From Sediminibacterium sp. (GTDB taxonomy: Bacteria > Bacteroidota > Bacteroidia > Chitinophagales > Chitinophagaceae), in contig JAFWCB010000008.1 in assembly GCA_017537025.1 (NCBI GenBank), forward strand, positions 124,001 to 188,000: 64,000 bases of DNA, given 5' to 3'. Shown in pieces: positions 1 through 8,898 of this stretch. Numbering within the stretch: the stretch's first letter is position 1; the number at the start of each line of letters is the position of its first letter. The translations under genes were made by a program, and so were the position numbers. A model generated the notes under the pieces. It made no database searches. It was given only the letters and a program-made list of their open reading frames with translations, and was not told the origin of the DNA.

Positions 1-2
1 AG

Positions 3-1199
3 AAACTGAATCAATCCATTATTAAATCTATCACCTATAGCCTATTACCTATAACCTGCTTAGCATTTGTTCTATGGCCATTTATTAACGGTACAGATGG
101 GCTTTTGCCAACAGCCTATTTGCTGCTAAAACTGGTTGGCTTAACTGTTTCGCTTCTATTACTTTGGTATGATATAGACAAGGGTAACCCGCTTTTAAAG
201 CAAATATGTTCAGGTATACAAAAAGCTAATTGTAATGCGGTACTCAATACCAAAGCAGCATCTTTATTTGGTGTTTTAACTTGGAGCGAGGTTGGGTTTA
301 TTTATTTTTCCGGTAGTTTGTTATTTGCATCATTTGCAGGTATTAAAGAGATAATGCCTGTATTATGTAGCTTATCGCTTTTAGCTTTTCCCTATATATT
401 CTTCTCTATTTATTATCAATGGAGGATTGCGAAACAATGGTGTGTGCTTTGTTTACTTGTTCAGTCTGTATTATTATTAGAAACAGTTCTGGTATTAATA
501 GGTACCCGTATATCAGTAGATACTGTTATAAATACAGTTAATAATTATTGGATTATAGCTATTATCTCTATAGCTATTCCCACTATAAGCTGGTTCTTAG
601 TAAAGCCATTATTGAAGAAATTACAAAAAGCAAAGTATGAGAAAAGAAGCTATTTGCAGCTAAAGTATAACGATCAAGTATTTTGGTCTTTACTACAAAA
701 ACAAAAGTCTATAGTAGAGCATGACACAGAAGGTTTAGGAATATTAATTGGTAACCCTAACGCTAACCATACAATTGTTAAAGTATGTAACCCATATTGT
801 GGCCCTTGCGCTAACGCGCACCCTGAGCTAGAGAAGGTTATTGCACAAAATCCCAATATAAATGCTCAAATTATTTTTTCAGTGAGTAATAGCGAAGATG
901 ACTATAGAGTGAAACCGGTAAAGCATTTATTGGCAATAGCCGAAAAGAGTAATGAGCAGCTAACACACAAAGCATTAGACGATTGGTATTTAGCCACCGA
1001 GAAAGACTATAACTCGTTTGCTAATAAATATCCGATGAATGGAGAGTTAAAAATGCAAACGGCAAAAATTGAGAAAATGAGCAATTGGTGTAATAATGTT
1101 GGCATTCAATATACCCCAACCCTTTTTATTGATGGCTACGAGCTACCAAAAAATTATCAATTAAAAGATATTAACTATTTTATCCATGAAGATATATAA
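3..1199 (+). CDS. VKOR-DsbA-like disulfide oxidase, 5'-partial
   Basis: The frame is open to the left edge, so the start lies outside the window; the TTG at 105 is only an internal codon. The N-terminal part is a multi-helix vitamin K epoxide reductase (VKOR) domain with the loop cysteines (SGIQKANCNAVL), the conserved WSEVG segment and the active CxxC (WCVLC). After a hydrophilic linker comes a thioredoxin/DsbA-like domain with YCGPC and a cis-Pro-type TPTLF motif. VKOR-thioredoxin fusions oxidise cysteines in the periplasm while passing electrons to quinone. The gene lies 130 nt upstream of a Cys-rich peptide and shares the locus with a C39 exporter, so making disulfides in exported peptides is a reasonable inferred role. 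Related Bacteroidota proteins often carry an N-terminal C39-like domain; whether this one does cannot be seen here. Four CTATnnC heptamers (28-55) lie inside the open frame. Confidence 0.85.
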   Translation, partial: KLNQSIIKSITYSLLPITCLAFVLWPFINGTDGLLPTAYLLLKLVGLTVSLLLLWYDIDKGNPLLKQICSGIQKANCNAVLNTKAASLFGVLTWSEVGFIYFSGSLLFASFAGIKEIMPVLCSLSLLAFPYIFFSIYYQWRIAKQWCVLCLLVQSVLLLETVLVLIGTRISVDTVINTVNNYWIIAIISIAIPTISWFLVKPLLKKLQKAKYEKRSYLQLKYNDQVFWSLLQKQKSIVEHDTEGLGILIGNPNANHTIVKVCNPYCGPCANAHPELEKVIAQNPNINAQIIFSVSNSEDDYRVKPVKHLLAIAEKSNEQLTHKALDDWYLATEKDYNSFANKYPMNGELKMQTAKIEKMSNWCNNVGIQYTPTLFIDGYELPKNYQLKDINYFIHEDI

Positions 1200-1217
1200 C
1201 CTTATTTCTTTTTGCTT

Positions 1218-1301
1218 AGTACCCAAAAAGAAAAGTACAACGGTACTACACTTACAAAGTGGTTGTGCGAGCCAATTATCTGCTGATGCTTTAAGCTGCA
1301 G
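1218..1301 (+). promoter_or_regulatory. Structured 5' leader RNA, copy 1 (pseudoknot)
   Basis: This is the first of four related leaders. P1 is AGTACC (1218-1223) with GGTACT (1242-1247). P2 is GTACAAC (1235-1241) with GTTGTGC (1262-1268, one G-U). P3 is CACTT (1249-1253) with AAGTG (1257-1261). P1 and P2 cross, so the fold is an H-type pseudoknot with P3 inside it. Relative to copies 2-4 both strands of P1 and of P2 change together, which is covariation. A conserved tail (CCAATTATCTGCTGATGC, then AAGCTGCA) ends 28 nt before the peptide ATG at 1329. I do not recognise it as a named riboswitch. Confidence 0.75.
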
Positions 1302-1328
1302 GAATTTATCTAACTTTAATTTATCAAA

Positions 1329-1556
1329 ATGAAGCAGAAATTTCAAAACTTGGGGATTCTAATAAGTAGAAGTGCTCAAAAAAAGCTGATCGGAGGTGAT
1401 GAGACTCTTGGTGATGGTACTGGATCTTGTAGTGGCAATACATCTTCTGATACATGTTCAAACACATGTACTGTCACCTGCAATGGTACAAGTACTAGTG
1501 GAAACTGTAAGTGGAGTACTACTTATAGTAAGTGTTACTGTGTTGCGGGCTGCTAA
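1329..1556 (+). CDS. Cys-rich secreted peptide precursor 1 (GG leader)
   Basis: This 75-aa precursor has a leader ending in KKLIGG at residues 18-23, the double-glycine site cut by C39 exporters. The N-terminal pattern (MKQKFQNLG, then a basic/acidic helix, then GG) resembles the GG-leader natural-product precursors annotated in Bacteroidota. The core after GG is rich in Ser, Thr, Gly and Cys with 8 cysteines and no obvious lanthipeptide or radical-SAM enzyme nearby. The even Cys count and the adjacent VKOR-DsbA and TlpA genes suggest a disulfide-bonded product (inference). Function is unknown: bacteriocin, signal or other effector are all possible. It is preceded by leader RNA copy 1 and followed by an intrinsic terminator. 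An overlapping +1-frame ORF is a shadow. Confidence 0.8.
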   Translation: MKQKFQNLGILISRSAQKKLIGGDETLGDGTGSCSGNTSSDTCSNTCTVTCNGTSTSGNCKWSTTYSKCYCVAGC

Positions 1557-1578
1557 AACTAGCTTTTTTATTAAAATT

Positions 1579-1615
1579 AAAACAGGGTTATACTCTTTCA
1601 TTATAGCCCTGTTTT
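1579..1615 (+). terminator. Intrinsic terminator after peptide 1
   Basis: Inverted repeat AAAACAGGG (1579-1587) with CCCTGTTTT (1607-1615), extended inward by TTATA/TATAG pairing, ending in TTTT. It lies 23 nt after the peptide stop and would separate the peptide message from the TlpA gene downstream. Confidence 0.8.
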
Positions 1616-1737
1616 GATTGCATGTATGCTTCTATTGTTTTATTAATAAACCAAATACTTGAGTGGCTAGATTAAGCTAAGAAGAATACCTACTCAGAAA
1701 AAGTAATAATTATACCTTAATCAGTTTTCTACTAGTT

Positions 1738-2913
1738 ATGTTCAATTTAATTTCATCAGGTAATTTAAAGTTTAAAACTATAGTACTGATAGTTTATTTG
1801 TTATTTATACTTTTAAATTCAAGGAATTTTGTTTATTGCCAAAATTACAAAGTTCCTATGTTGAATGTAGGGGATAAGGCGCCCTCTTTAGGAATAAGTA
1901 AATGGCTTAAAGGAGATACTATTTATAAATTACAAAAAGGTAAGGTATACGTATTAGAGTTTTGGGCTACATGGTGTAAGCCTTGTATTGCATCAATGCC
2001 TCATCTTTCTTCAATGGCAAAAAAATATAAAGACAAGATTACTTTTTTGGCAATTAATGTCTTCGAAGACAATTCTATTTCTGATAATAGAGTTAAATCA
2101 TTTGTTGATAGTATGGGTTTTAACATGGACTATAGCGTTGCTATTCAGGATAGTAATTTCATGGAAACAAATTGGATTCATGCTTCTGGGTCCTCGGCGA
2201 TTCCTACGGCTTTCGTAATAAATAAGCAAGGTGAAATTTCATGGATAGGCCATCCAAGAGATATTAGTTTTGATTCTATCTTAAGAAATGTACTTAATGA
2301 TAAATGGGATATTCTAAAAGAGCGAAATAAAAGAGAGGAAAATAGATTTTTAGCTATGATGGATGATTCATTAAGGATAGAATTAATGCAATATTCAGAA
2401 AATATTAATTATCCAAATGATATGGGTAAACCTGATTCGGCAATTTTTGTTATTAATGAAATTATTAAATCTGAGCCAAGGCTTAAATATGCACCATTTA
2501 TTGCCTCGCATACTTTTAAAGCATTACTCAAAATAAACCAACAAAAAGCTTACGAATACGGTAAGAAAGTACTTGAAACAATAACATATGCAGATCCAGC
2601 CTATGATGTAATTATTGGGCAAATAGATTGGTATTCAACTAAACTAGTGCTTACCCATAAAATCTATAGACTTGGTACAATTGCTTACCAAATGAAACTT
2701 GATAAAATTGCTCCAGAAGTTTTTAGCGAGGTGGCGCCGAAATATTATCACCGGAAAGCAAGTTGGCATATTCTTGCAAATGAAATACAACAGGCGATTA
2801 ATGCGGAGCAGGCAGCAATTAATTTATTAAAGACGAATTCTAATTATTCAACCATTGAGTTAAATCATTATATGTTATTACTAGCGAAGTATAAAAAAAT
2901 GCTTATGCCTTAA
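1738..2913 (+). CDS. TlpA-like thioredoxin-fold protein with C-terminal extension
   Basis: 391 aa with an N-terminal hydrophobic signal (about residues 10-35). The TlpA/AhpC-TSA-type thioredoxin fold spans about residues 45-195: FWATWCKPC gives the redox CxxC, and AIPTAFVI holds the cis-proline. The remaining ~190 residues are helical, TPR-like and without recognised catalytic residues, an arrangement seen in many Bacteroidota TlpA proteins. TlpA-family proteins act in the periplasm as disulfide reductases or isomerases. Being placed between a Cys-rich peptide gene and the C39 exporter, it may shuffle or reduce disulfides of the exported peptides together with the VKOR-DsbA protein (inference). 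Confidence 0.85.
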   Translation: MFNLISSGNLKFKTIVLIVYLLFILLNSRNFVYCQNYKVPMLNVGDKAPSLGISKWLKGDTIYKLQKGKVYVLEFWATWCKPCIASMPHLSSMAKKYKDKITFLAINVFEDNSISDNRVKSFVDSMGFNMDYSVAIQDSNFMETNWIHASGSSAIPTAFVINKQGEISWIGHPRDISFDSILRNVLNDKWDILKERNKREENRFLAMMDDSLRIELMQYSENINYPNDMGKPDSAIFVINEIIKSEPRLKYAPFIASHTFKALLKINQQKAYEYGKKVLETITYADPAYDVIIGQIDWYSTKLVLTHKIYRLGTIAYQMKLDKIAPEVFSEVAPKYYHRKASWHILANEIQQAINAEQAAINLLKTNSNYSTIELNHYMLLLAKYKKMLMP

Positions 2914-2992
2914 TTTCAAATCGATTTTAGTATAAGGCTTACTAAGTTATATAGAACAATATTAGGGTGTTGCTAATTAAAATTAGTAAAAA

Positions 2993-5251
2993 TTGAGTTT
3001 TTTTCTTCTCCGACAGCAAAGTCAAATGGACTGCGGCCCTACTTGCTTGTACATGATAAGCAGGTATTACGGGAGGGTATTTGCTATAGAGCATTTGAGG
3101 CAGTTAACGGAAATCGGGAAGGAAGGGGTGAATCTGTTAGGTATTAGTGATGCTGCGGAGAAGATAGGCTTACAAACAACAGCATTGCAACTAACCTATG
3201 AAAAACTAATAAATGAAGCCCCCAAACCGGCGATTTTACACTGGGGGCAAAACCATTTTGTAATTTTAGTTCCACAAAAAAAGCATTGGTTTGGGAAGGC
3301 ACTCACTAAAATAACTATAGCTGACCCTGCTACTGGTATTATTACTATTGATAAAGCATTATTCCTCCAAAAATGGGTCAGCGATAAAAATGCTGATGGA
3401 GAACCTATTGGTATTGCATTACTGCTAGAGCCCGAAGCAGATTTTTATACGGCTACTTATAAAAAAGATTTTGAGGAGAAGAAAAAAAATTATGGCAGCC
3501 AGTTAGTTAGTTATATACGTCCATATACAAAGCTTATCATCCAACTCTTTTTAGGGGTTGTATTAGGTAGTTTATTACAACTAGTATTCCCCTTTTTAAC
3601 ACAAAGTATAGTTGACGTTGGTATCAATACCCAAAACCTACAGTTTGTGTATATCGTACTCCTTGCCCAACTGGCTTTATTTGTTGGTAAACTAAGTGTA
3701 GAATTTATCAGAAGCTGGATACTATACCATATAAGTAACAGGATCAATATTACGATACTTACTAGTTTTTTAATAAAATTGATGAAGTTACCACTATCTT
3801 ATTTTGATAGTAAGAAAACGGGAGATATACTCCAAAGAATGAATGATCATAAACGTATTCAAAACTTTTTAACAGGTACATCTTTAAATACTTTTTTCTC
3901 TCTATTTAATCTGATTATTTTTTCAATAGTTCTACTAAACTACAATACCCTCATATTTGGTGTATTTATTACCGCCAGCGCCATATATATTTTATGGATA
4001 TTAGTTTTTCTTAAAAAGCGTAAAGAATTAGATTATAAACAATTCGATATTGCTTCTGCCGAACAAAGTAAAACTATACAGCTTGTACAGGGTATGCAAG
4101 AAATAAAACTGCATGGTAGCGAAAAACAACAACGCTGGCAATGGGAGCATTTGCAAGCTGCTATGTTTAAAGTGGGCATGAGGGGTTTATCACTCAATCA
4201 ATGGCAACAAACTGGTGCTTTTTTTATTAATGAGGGTAAGAATATCCTCATCACTTTTATAGCAGCTACTGCTGTTATACAAGGACAAATTACGCTTGGA
4301 GCCATGCTGGCTATACAGTATATAATTGGTCAGCTTAACGCACCTATTGAGCAAATGATAGGTTTTGTACAAAACTGGCAATTGGCAAAAATTAGTTTAG
4401 ATAGGTTACACGAAATAAACCAATTAGAAGATGAGGAGCCGGTTCATATAGAAAATGGAACAGTGCATCAACTATTAGTTGAACTACCTACCATTAAATC
4501 TATCAAGCTCCAAAACATTAGTTTTACCTATACAGGCGCTGGTAACGAGCCGGTACTTAAAGATATCTCCATGGATATACCCGATGGTAAGTTAACAGCA
4601 ATAGTAGGCACAAGCGGAAGTGGTAAAACAACATTACTAAAACTCCTACTTAAATTTTATGCGCCACTAAAAGGAGATATATACATAGGTAATACAAATG
4701 ATTCTACTGGCATTAACTTGAACTTATTGAGCCATAGTGCCTGGCGAAAAAGTTGTGGGGTAGTAATGCAGGATAGTTTTATTTTTTCCGATACGATTGC
4801 TAAAAATATTGCTGTAGGAGAAGATTATCCCGATAAAGTAAAACTCAGACATGCAGCGAATACCGCCAATATTAATGGATTTATTGAGAGCCTGCCACTT
4901 GCCTATAATACCAAAATTGGCGCAGAAGGTACGGGTATTAGTACGGGACAAAGACAAAGAATACTAATAGCCAGGGCAGTATATAAGAATCCCGATATTA
5001 TTTTATTAGACGAAGCTACCAACTCACTCGATGCTAATAATGAAAGTATTATTCTTCAGAACCTCAATCACTTTTTTAAAGGGAAAACAGTAATAGTAGT
5101 AGCACATAGATTGAGTACGGTGCGTAATGCCGATAATATTGTAGTACTACATCAAGGAGTTATTACAGAACAAGGAACACATGAAGAACTTACTGCCTTA
5201 AAGGGTGAATATTTTGGATTAGTAAAAAATCAACTCGAACTTGGAAACTAA
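2993..5251 (+). CDS. C39-peptidase ABC exporter (PCAT type)
   Basis: 752 aa. The start is TTG; an in-frame stop at 2987-2989 leaves no earlier choice, and the next ATG (3026) would fall right before the catalytic Cys. The N-terminal peptidase C39 domain (1-150) has QMDCGPTC with the catalytic Cys, HWGQNHFVI with the His and DPATG with the Asp. A six-helix ABC membrane domain (about 160-440) follows. The ATPase domain (about 500-750) has Walker A GTSGSGKTT, signature STGQRQR, Walker B IILLDEAT and the H-loop VVAHRLST. This family cuts double-glycine leaders on the cytosolic side and exports the core peptide. All catalytic residues are present, so it should process the peptides in this locus. 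HlyD follows 5 nt downstream. Confidence 0.95.
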   Translation: MSFFLLRQQSQMDCGPTCLYMISRYYGRVFAIEHLRQLTEIGKEGVNLLGISDAAEKIGLQTTALQLTYEKLINEAPKPAILHWGQNHFVILVPQKKHWFGKALTKITIADPATGIITIDKALFLQKWVSDKNADGEPIGIALLLEPEADFYTATYKKDFEEKKKNYGSQLVSYIRPYTKLIIQLFLGVVLGSLLQLVFPFLTQSIVDVGINTQNLQFVYIVLLAQLALFVGKLSVEFIRSWILYHISNRINITILTSFLIKLMKLPLSYFDSKKTGDILQRMNDHKRIQNFLTGTSLNTFFSLFNLIIFSIVLLNYNTLIFGVFITASAIYILWILVFLKKRKELDYKQFDIASAEQSKTIQLVQGMQEIKLHGSEKQQRWQWEHLQAAMFKVGMRGLSLNQWQQTGAFFINEGKNILITFIAATAVIQGQITLGAMLAIQYIIGQLNAPIEQMIGFVQNWQLAKISLDRLHEINQLEDEEPVHIENGTVHQLLVELPTIKSIKLQNISFTYTGAGNEPVLKDISMDIPDGKLTAIVGTSGSGKTTLLKLLLKFYAPLKGDIYIGNTNDSTGINLNLLSHSAWRKSCGVVMQDSFIFSDTIAKNIAVGEDYPDKVKLRHAANTANINGFIESLPLAYNTKIGAEGTGISTGQRQRILIARAVYKNPDIILLDEATNSLDANNESIILQNLNHFFKGKTVIVVAHRLSTVRNADNIVVLHQGVITEQGTHEELTALKGEYFGLVKNQLELGN

Positions 5252-5256
5252 TAGCT

Positions 5257-6594
5257 ATGCCAACACCTTCAGGATCATATAGCTTAGAAGCCATATTAGA
5301 GGCGGTGAATATTGAAGCCCCCGACACTACTGATAGGATATATAGTAATGAAGTAATAGAGATCATTAGTCATAAACCGGCTTGGATTGTACGTTATGGT
5401 ATAGGACTATTTTTTGTAATTATAGTAGCCCTTTTTACTATGTGCTTTTTTATTTATTACCCTGATATTATAAAGGCACCGGTAAGAATAGTGGGAGAGA
5501 ACCTGCCTAAACAAATAGTCAGCAGAACAGAAGCTAAATTGGTAACTCTCTTTGCGAAACAAAATACTGTAGTAAAGCAAGGAGATATATTAGCTGTTTT
5601 ATTCAGTAATGCAGATTATAAAGAGGTTCTGGCCTTTGAGGGCTGGATAAATCAGGCTGAGAAACAAGTGAATGCGTATAATCTAAACGAGGTGCCTACA
5701 TTACCCCAATTGGCTAATTTAGGAGACTTACAAAAAAGCTATCAAGAGGTATCACTACAGTTGTATCAACTAAGTTGGAGTGCACCTAATGGTTATTTTA
5801 TACAGAAGCAGGAAGCAATAAAAAAAGACTTAGCGGTTATAGAAGCATTAAAGCAAAACGGGAATAAGCAAAAAAGTTTGATTACACAGGATTTGGCACT
5901 GCAACAAAATCTGCTTCAAGTAAATGAGCGCATGGTAAATGAGAAAGTGCTGGCGCCATTAGATTTAAATAAGGATAAATCGGTAGTAATAAGTAAGCAG
6001 CAACAGTTGGTACAAACTGATGCGAACACCCTTAATCAAGATGCAAGCCTTGTTGCAAAATCAAAGGAATTAGTTGAAATAGAAAAGAACCGAAACGATA
6101 TTATTCAGAATTTTAAAACGGCTTTATTCAATGCTAAAACGGCTTTAGCTGATTGGAAAAATAAATATATCATCACTGCGCCAGAAGCAGGGAAGGTTCA
6201 ATTCTCTTCTTATTTTCAGGAGAATAGCTGGATAAAACAAGGGCAGGAATTATTCTATATTGTACCTGAGCAGCCAATTCTATTTGCTGAGGTAATGGCA
6301 TCTCAACAGAACTTTGGTAAAATAAAACAAGGTCAACAAGTAAATATTGCTTTAAACAGCTTCCCAAGAAATGAGTTTGGGATATTGAAAGGAATTATTA
6401 ACTATATACCAGCAGTACCCTATAAGGATAGTGCCTTCCTGTTGAAGGTACAACTAACCAAAGGACTCACCACTTCTTACAATAAACAATTACCCTTCAC
6501 CAATAACTTAAGCGGCACCGCTGAAATTATCACCCAAGATGCTTCCCTAATCGATAGGCTACTGTATCAATGGCGAGGGTTGTGGAGGAGGTAA
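5257..6594 (+). CDS. HlyD-family membrane-fusion adaptor
   Basis: 445 aa, 5 nt after the C39 exporter and surely co-transcribed. A short cytoplasmic N-terminus is followed by one membrane helix (about 47-69), a lipoyl/barrel-sandwich segment split by a long coiled coil (about 130-290), and a C-terminal beta-barrel region. HlyD adaptors link the inner-membrane exporter to an outer-membrane channel in type I secretion. No TolC-like gene is in the window, so the outer-membrane partner is probably encoded elsewhere. Its last ~213 codons are present again at 11504-12145 and its last ~19 codons at 9367-9427. Confidence 0.93.
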   Translation: MPTPSGSYSLEAILEAVNIEAPDTTDRIYSNEVIEIISHKPAWIVRYGIGLFFVIIVALFTMCFFIYYPDIIKAPVRIVGENLPKQIVSRTEAKLVTLFAKQNTVVKQGDILAVLFSNADYKEVLAFEGWINQAEKQVNAYNLNEVPTLPQLANLGDLQKSYQEVSLQLYQLSWSAPNGYFIQKQEAIKKDLAVIEALKQNGNKQKSLITQDLALQQNLLQVNERMVNEKVLAPLDLNKDKSVVISKQQQLVQTDANTLNQDASLVAKSKELVEIEKNRNDIIQNFKTALFNAKTALADWKNKYIITAPEAGKVQFSSYFQENSWIKQGQELFYIVPEQPILFAEVMASQQNFGKIKQGQQVNIALNSFPRNEFGILKGIINYIPAVPYKDSAFLLKVQLTKGLTTSYNKQLPFTNNLSGTAEIITQDASLIDRLLYQWRGLWRR

Positions 6595-6632
6595 TTATTT
6601 TCAAAAAAAGGGACTTTTGTACCCACCTGAAA

Positions 6633-6664
6633 TTTTGTACTGCTAATAATACTTAATAAATTTA
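6633..6664 (+). promoter_or_regulatory. Promoter of peptide-2 leader
   Basis: TTTTG (6633-6637), 19 nt, then TAAATTTA (6657-6664). This fits the Bacteroidota vegetative promoter (TTTG, then TAnnTTTG). The predicted start near 6671 puts the whole pseudoknot at the 5' end of the message. The same arrangement is found at copies 3 and 4. Confidence 0.65.
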
Positions 6665-6681
6665 TGTAACTTTTTTGTCTT

Positions 6682-6768
6682 GAATCCAAGAGAATAGCTT
6701 AACGGTTCTACACTTATCCGAAATAAGTGGTTGAGGGGCCAATCATCTGCTGATGCTTAAAGCTGCAG
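6682..6768 (+). promoter_or_regulatory. Structured 5' leader RNA, copy 2 (pseudoknot)
   Basis: P1 is GAATC (6682-6686) with GGTTC (6704-6708, one G-U). P2 is GCTTAAC (6697-6703) with GTTGAGG (6730-6736; six pairs, the outer one mismatched). P3 is CACTTAT (6711-6717) with ATAAGTG (6723-6729). The helices abut without gaps (P2 5' strand to P1 3' strand, P3 to P2 3' strand), as expected for coaxial stacking. The conserved tail ends 27 nt before the peptide-2 ATG. Confidence 0.75.
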
Positions 6769-6795
6769 ATTAACTTTAACTTTAATTTTTAACAA

Positions 6796-6999
6796 ATGAA
6801 ACAAAAATTTGAAAATTTAGGAAGCGTTTTATCAAAGGGTGATGCTAAACGTATTTTTGGATCTACCGGATGCGTAGATGATTGTATCGCTAATACGAGT
6901 CAATGTAGCTATTATCATTATTGTGATTCGTTCGGCGGCTGTGATAAAAATCCCGTGTTTTGCTGTAATATTTATTGTAACTCAGAACAGCCCGGTTAG
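6796..6999 (+). CDS. Cys-rich secreted peptide precursor 2 (GS leader)
   Basis: 67 aa. The leader (MKQKFENLGSVLSKGDAKR, then IFGS) is nearly the same as that of peptide 1 but the cleavage motif reads Gly-Ser instead of Gly-Gly. C39 peptidases accept GA or GS in some families, so it may still be cut. The core has 8 cysteines, including a CC pair and a terminal YCNS stretch that matches the end of peptide 3 (YCNA). It follows leader RNA copy 2 directly after hlyD and is followed by an 18-bp perfect hairpin. Function is unknown; disulfide bonding is inferred from the even Cys count and the locus. Confidence 0.78.
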   Translation: MKQKFENLGSVLSKGDAKRIFGSTGCVDDCIANTSQCSYYHYCDSFGGCDKNPVFCCNIYCNSEQPG

Positions 7000-7000
7000 T

Positions 7001-7040
7001 GAAAATAATATCCCTAATTACTATTAGGGATATTATTTTC
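7001..7040 (+). terminator. 18-bp perfect hairpin after peptide 2
   Basis: An 18-nt arm (7001-7018), 4-nt loop and perfectly complementary arm (7023-7040) follow the peptide stop by 1 nt, then TTTTG. It should terminate most peptide transcripts, leaving the plug-like gene at 7063 to read-through or its own promoter. It could also stabilise the 3' end of the peptide message. Confidence 0.75.
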
Positions 7041-7062
7041 TTTTGTTAGAACTTAAAATCTT

Positions 7063-8898
7063 ATGAAAAAATTCTTTGTAATAATAACTTTATTTATTTC
7101 TTCACATTTTGCTCAAGCTGCTGATCTTTTCTCTATTAAGGTAGATAAGGCAGAAAAACTCTCGGTCGATAGTTTATTTTTTCAATTGATAGATCAGCAG
7201 CGTGTTATCGAGAATGATGGTATTGTTAAATTGGATATTTTCCATTCGCCTTCAGGATATAGAGAGCAAAAAATGGCTTGGATGGAAACCGGTATTTGTA
7301 ATCAATACGTTTCCTTTAAGGGATTAAAGGACGGTAAACTATTTATACGGGCAACTACTACTTTTGGAGATGTTGAAAATAGTAAATCGGAGTTTTTGAT
7401 TTTTTTAGAAGATGCAAAAATTATTTCTATCCAAGATGTTTACAGTAATGAACTACCGACTTTGAGGGTTGAAGCAGAGTTGGGCGAATTATTGGAAGGG
7501 TTTTCTAATAAAATAGCAATCAGTACACTCAATAGTAAAACAGGTAAACTGCAAAAAGAGCAGGTGAGTATTACAACGGAAAATGGAGATACATTAAGCA
7601 AGTTTACGGTTCCGGGTAAAAGATTAATTGATATGTACTTGGAAAAGGGAAAGAAATACTACTTACAAACTACCTCCGTAAATAAACCTATTGAGTTAAA
7701 AGGTACTAGCTATGGATATGGCATAAAATGTAAACAAATAGAGGATTCTATAGATATTGAGATTTTTAGGGGCAAACAGCAACCAGTTGAAAAACTTCAT
7801 TTTTGTTTACAGGTTAATAATAAGCTAGATACGATAGCCAGTTTTGTATTTGATGATTCTCTATTTATTATGAACACCCGCTTTTATTGGCCTAAAATAA
7901 GTAATCAGCACATTAGTTTTCTGCTAATGAACAATGATAGTTATGTTTTAGCCAAGCGCTACTGGGAGCCTGATAATAACTTACTACAACTGAGTCCATT
8001 TTACACAAAATTGGATACTCATACAATTAGTATTGATAGTGCTTTTACAATGCAGTTTACTTGCAAGGGCTGCGATAGAGAAAAGATTACCTATCAAGTT
8101 ACAGATAAGGATAATATATTATCGAGTATTGGACAAGTACAATGGCTATCGGATAGTGTATTTTCTATCAATAATTTGCAGTTGGTAGGAAAGGGATATT
8201 TAGTGTTTGGTGTAGACAGGAATAATATCAATTGGAAGCCAATTATTCAAATAATACCATTGCCTATTCCAAAACCTAGCCCCATTTTTTATGTAAATGC
8301 GGACGATATAAAAAGCCTTGTAAACAATAATATTGTTAATCCAAAAGATATGGTTGATGTAGTTACTAAAAATGATTTATTACCTGATGTAACTGTTACC
8401 GGGATTAAGAAAACACGAATTGAGGAGTTAGAGGAGAAATATGTAAATAATAAAATGCTCACTTCTTTATTTTCAGTGAATATAAATGTTCTAGATGATG
8501 AAAGTAGTAGAAATGGGCTGACCCTTTTAAAATATGTAAGTCAAAAAATACCTATAACGCAGTTAAAAATTGTAGGCTCAATGTATACACCATCAATAAA
8601 GCGTGAAGCACTATATTTTAGAGGTGGTGAAGTAGAATATTGGATAGATGAGATTTTTTATGCAGGAGAATCCGGTGCACAATTAGCTAATAATATTTTT
8701 GCTGGGGATGTAGCATATATAAAATTGATAAAAAAACCGATCAGAGGCTTAGTTGGTTCCGGAGGTAATTTATTAAGAGGTGAAAGCCTTGCACCTCAAG
8801 GAGCTCTAGTTATTTATACAAAAAAGGGAGATGAAAAGGAATTGGATAAAAGATTTAACCAACGAGTGGCAATAGCAGGAATACAGATTTTAGAATAA
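7063..8898 (+). CDS. Secreted protein with barrel-less TonB-plug-like C-terminus (A)
   Basis: 611 aa with a clear signal peptide (MKKFFVIITLFISSHFAQA). The long N-terminal part (25-440) looks beta-rich and resembles the MG2/carboxypeptidase-regulatory-like modules of Bacteroidota surface proteins; no enzyme motif is visible. The C-terminal ~150 residues end in DVAYIKLIKKP, a Gly-rich stretch and ALVIYTKKG, typical of the TonB-receptor plug end, but no beta-barrel follows. The proteins at 9878 and 12831 share this ending (DIAYIKF and IAYIKV, then IVIYTKK). Each of the three follows a Cys-rich peptide, so a role in peptide transit, reception or self-protection at the outer membrane is plausible but unproven. 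Confidence 0.7.
   Translation: MKKFFVIITLFISSHFAQAADLFSIKVDKAEKLSVDSLFFQLIDQQRVIENDGIVKLDIFHSPSGYREQKMAWMETGICNQYVSFKGLKDGKLFIRATTTFGDVENSKSEFLIFLEDAKIISIQDVYSNELPTLRVEAELGELLEGFSNKIAISTLNSKTGKLQKEQVSITTENGDTLSKFTVPGKRLIDMYLEKGKKYYLQTTSVNKPIELKGTSYGYGIKCKQIEDSIDIEIFRGKQQPVEKLHFCLQVNNKLDTIASFVFDDSLFIMNTRFYWPKISNQHISFLLMNNDSYVLAKRYWEPDNNLLQLSPFYTKLDTHTISIDSAFTMQFTCKGCDREKITYQVTDKDNILSSIGQVQWLSDSVFSINNLQLVGKGYLVFGVDRNNINWKPIIQIIPLPIPKPSPIFYVNADDIKSLVNNNIVNPKDMVDVVTKNDLLPDVTVTGIKKTRIEELEEKYVNNKMLTSLFSVNINVLDDESSRNGLTLLKYVSQKIPITQLKIVGSMYTPSIKREALYFRGGEVEYWIDEIFYAGESGAQLANNIFAGDVAYIKLIKKPIRGLVGSGGNLLRGESLAPQGALVIYTKKGDEKELDKRFNQRVAIAGIQILE

Noticed and set aside
1281-1300. Hammerhead ribozyme in the conserved leader tail (CTGATG)
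   Set aside because: The CUGANGA core and the GAAA segment needed for a hammerhead are not present in any copy.
1396-1617. 73-codon ORF overlapping peptide 1
   Set aside because: It is in another frame of the peptide gene and runs through the terminator; composition is that of a shadow.
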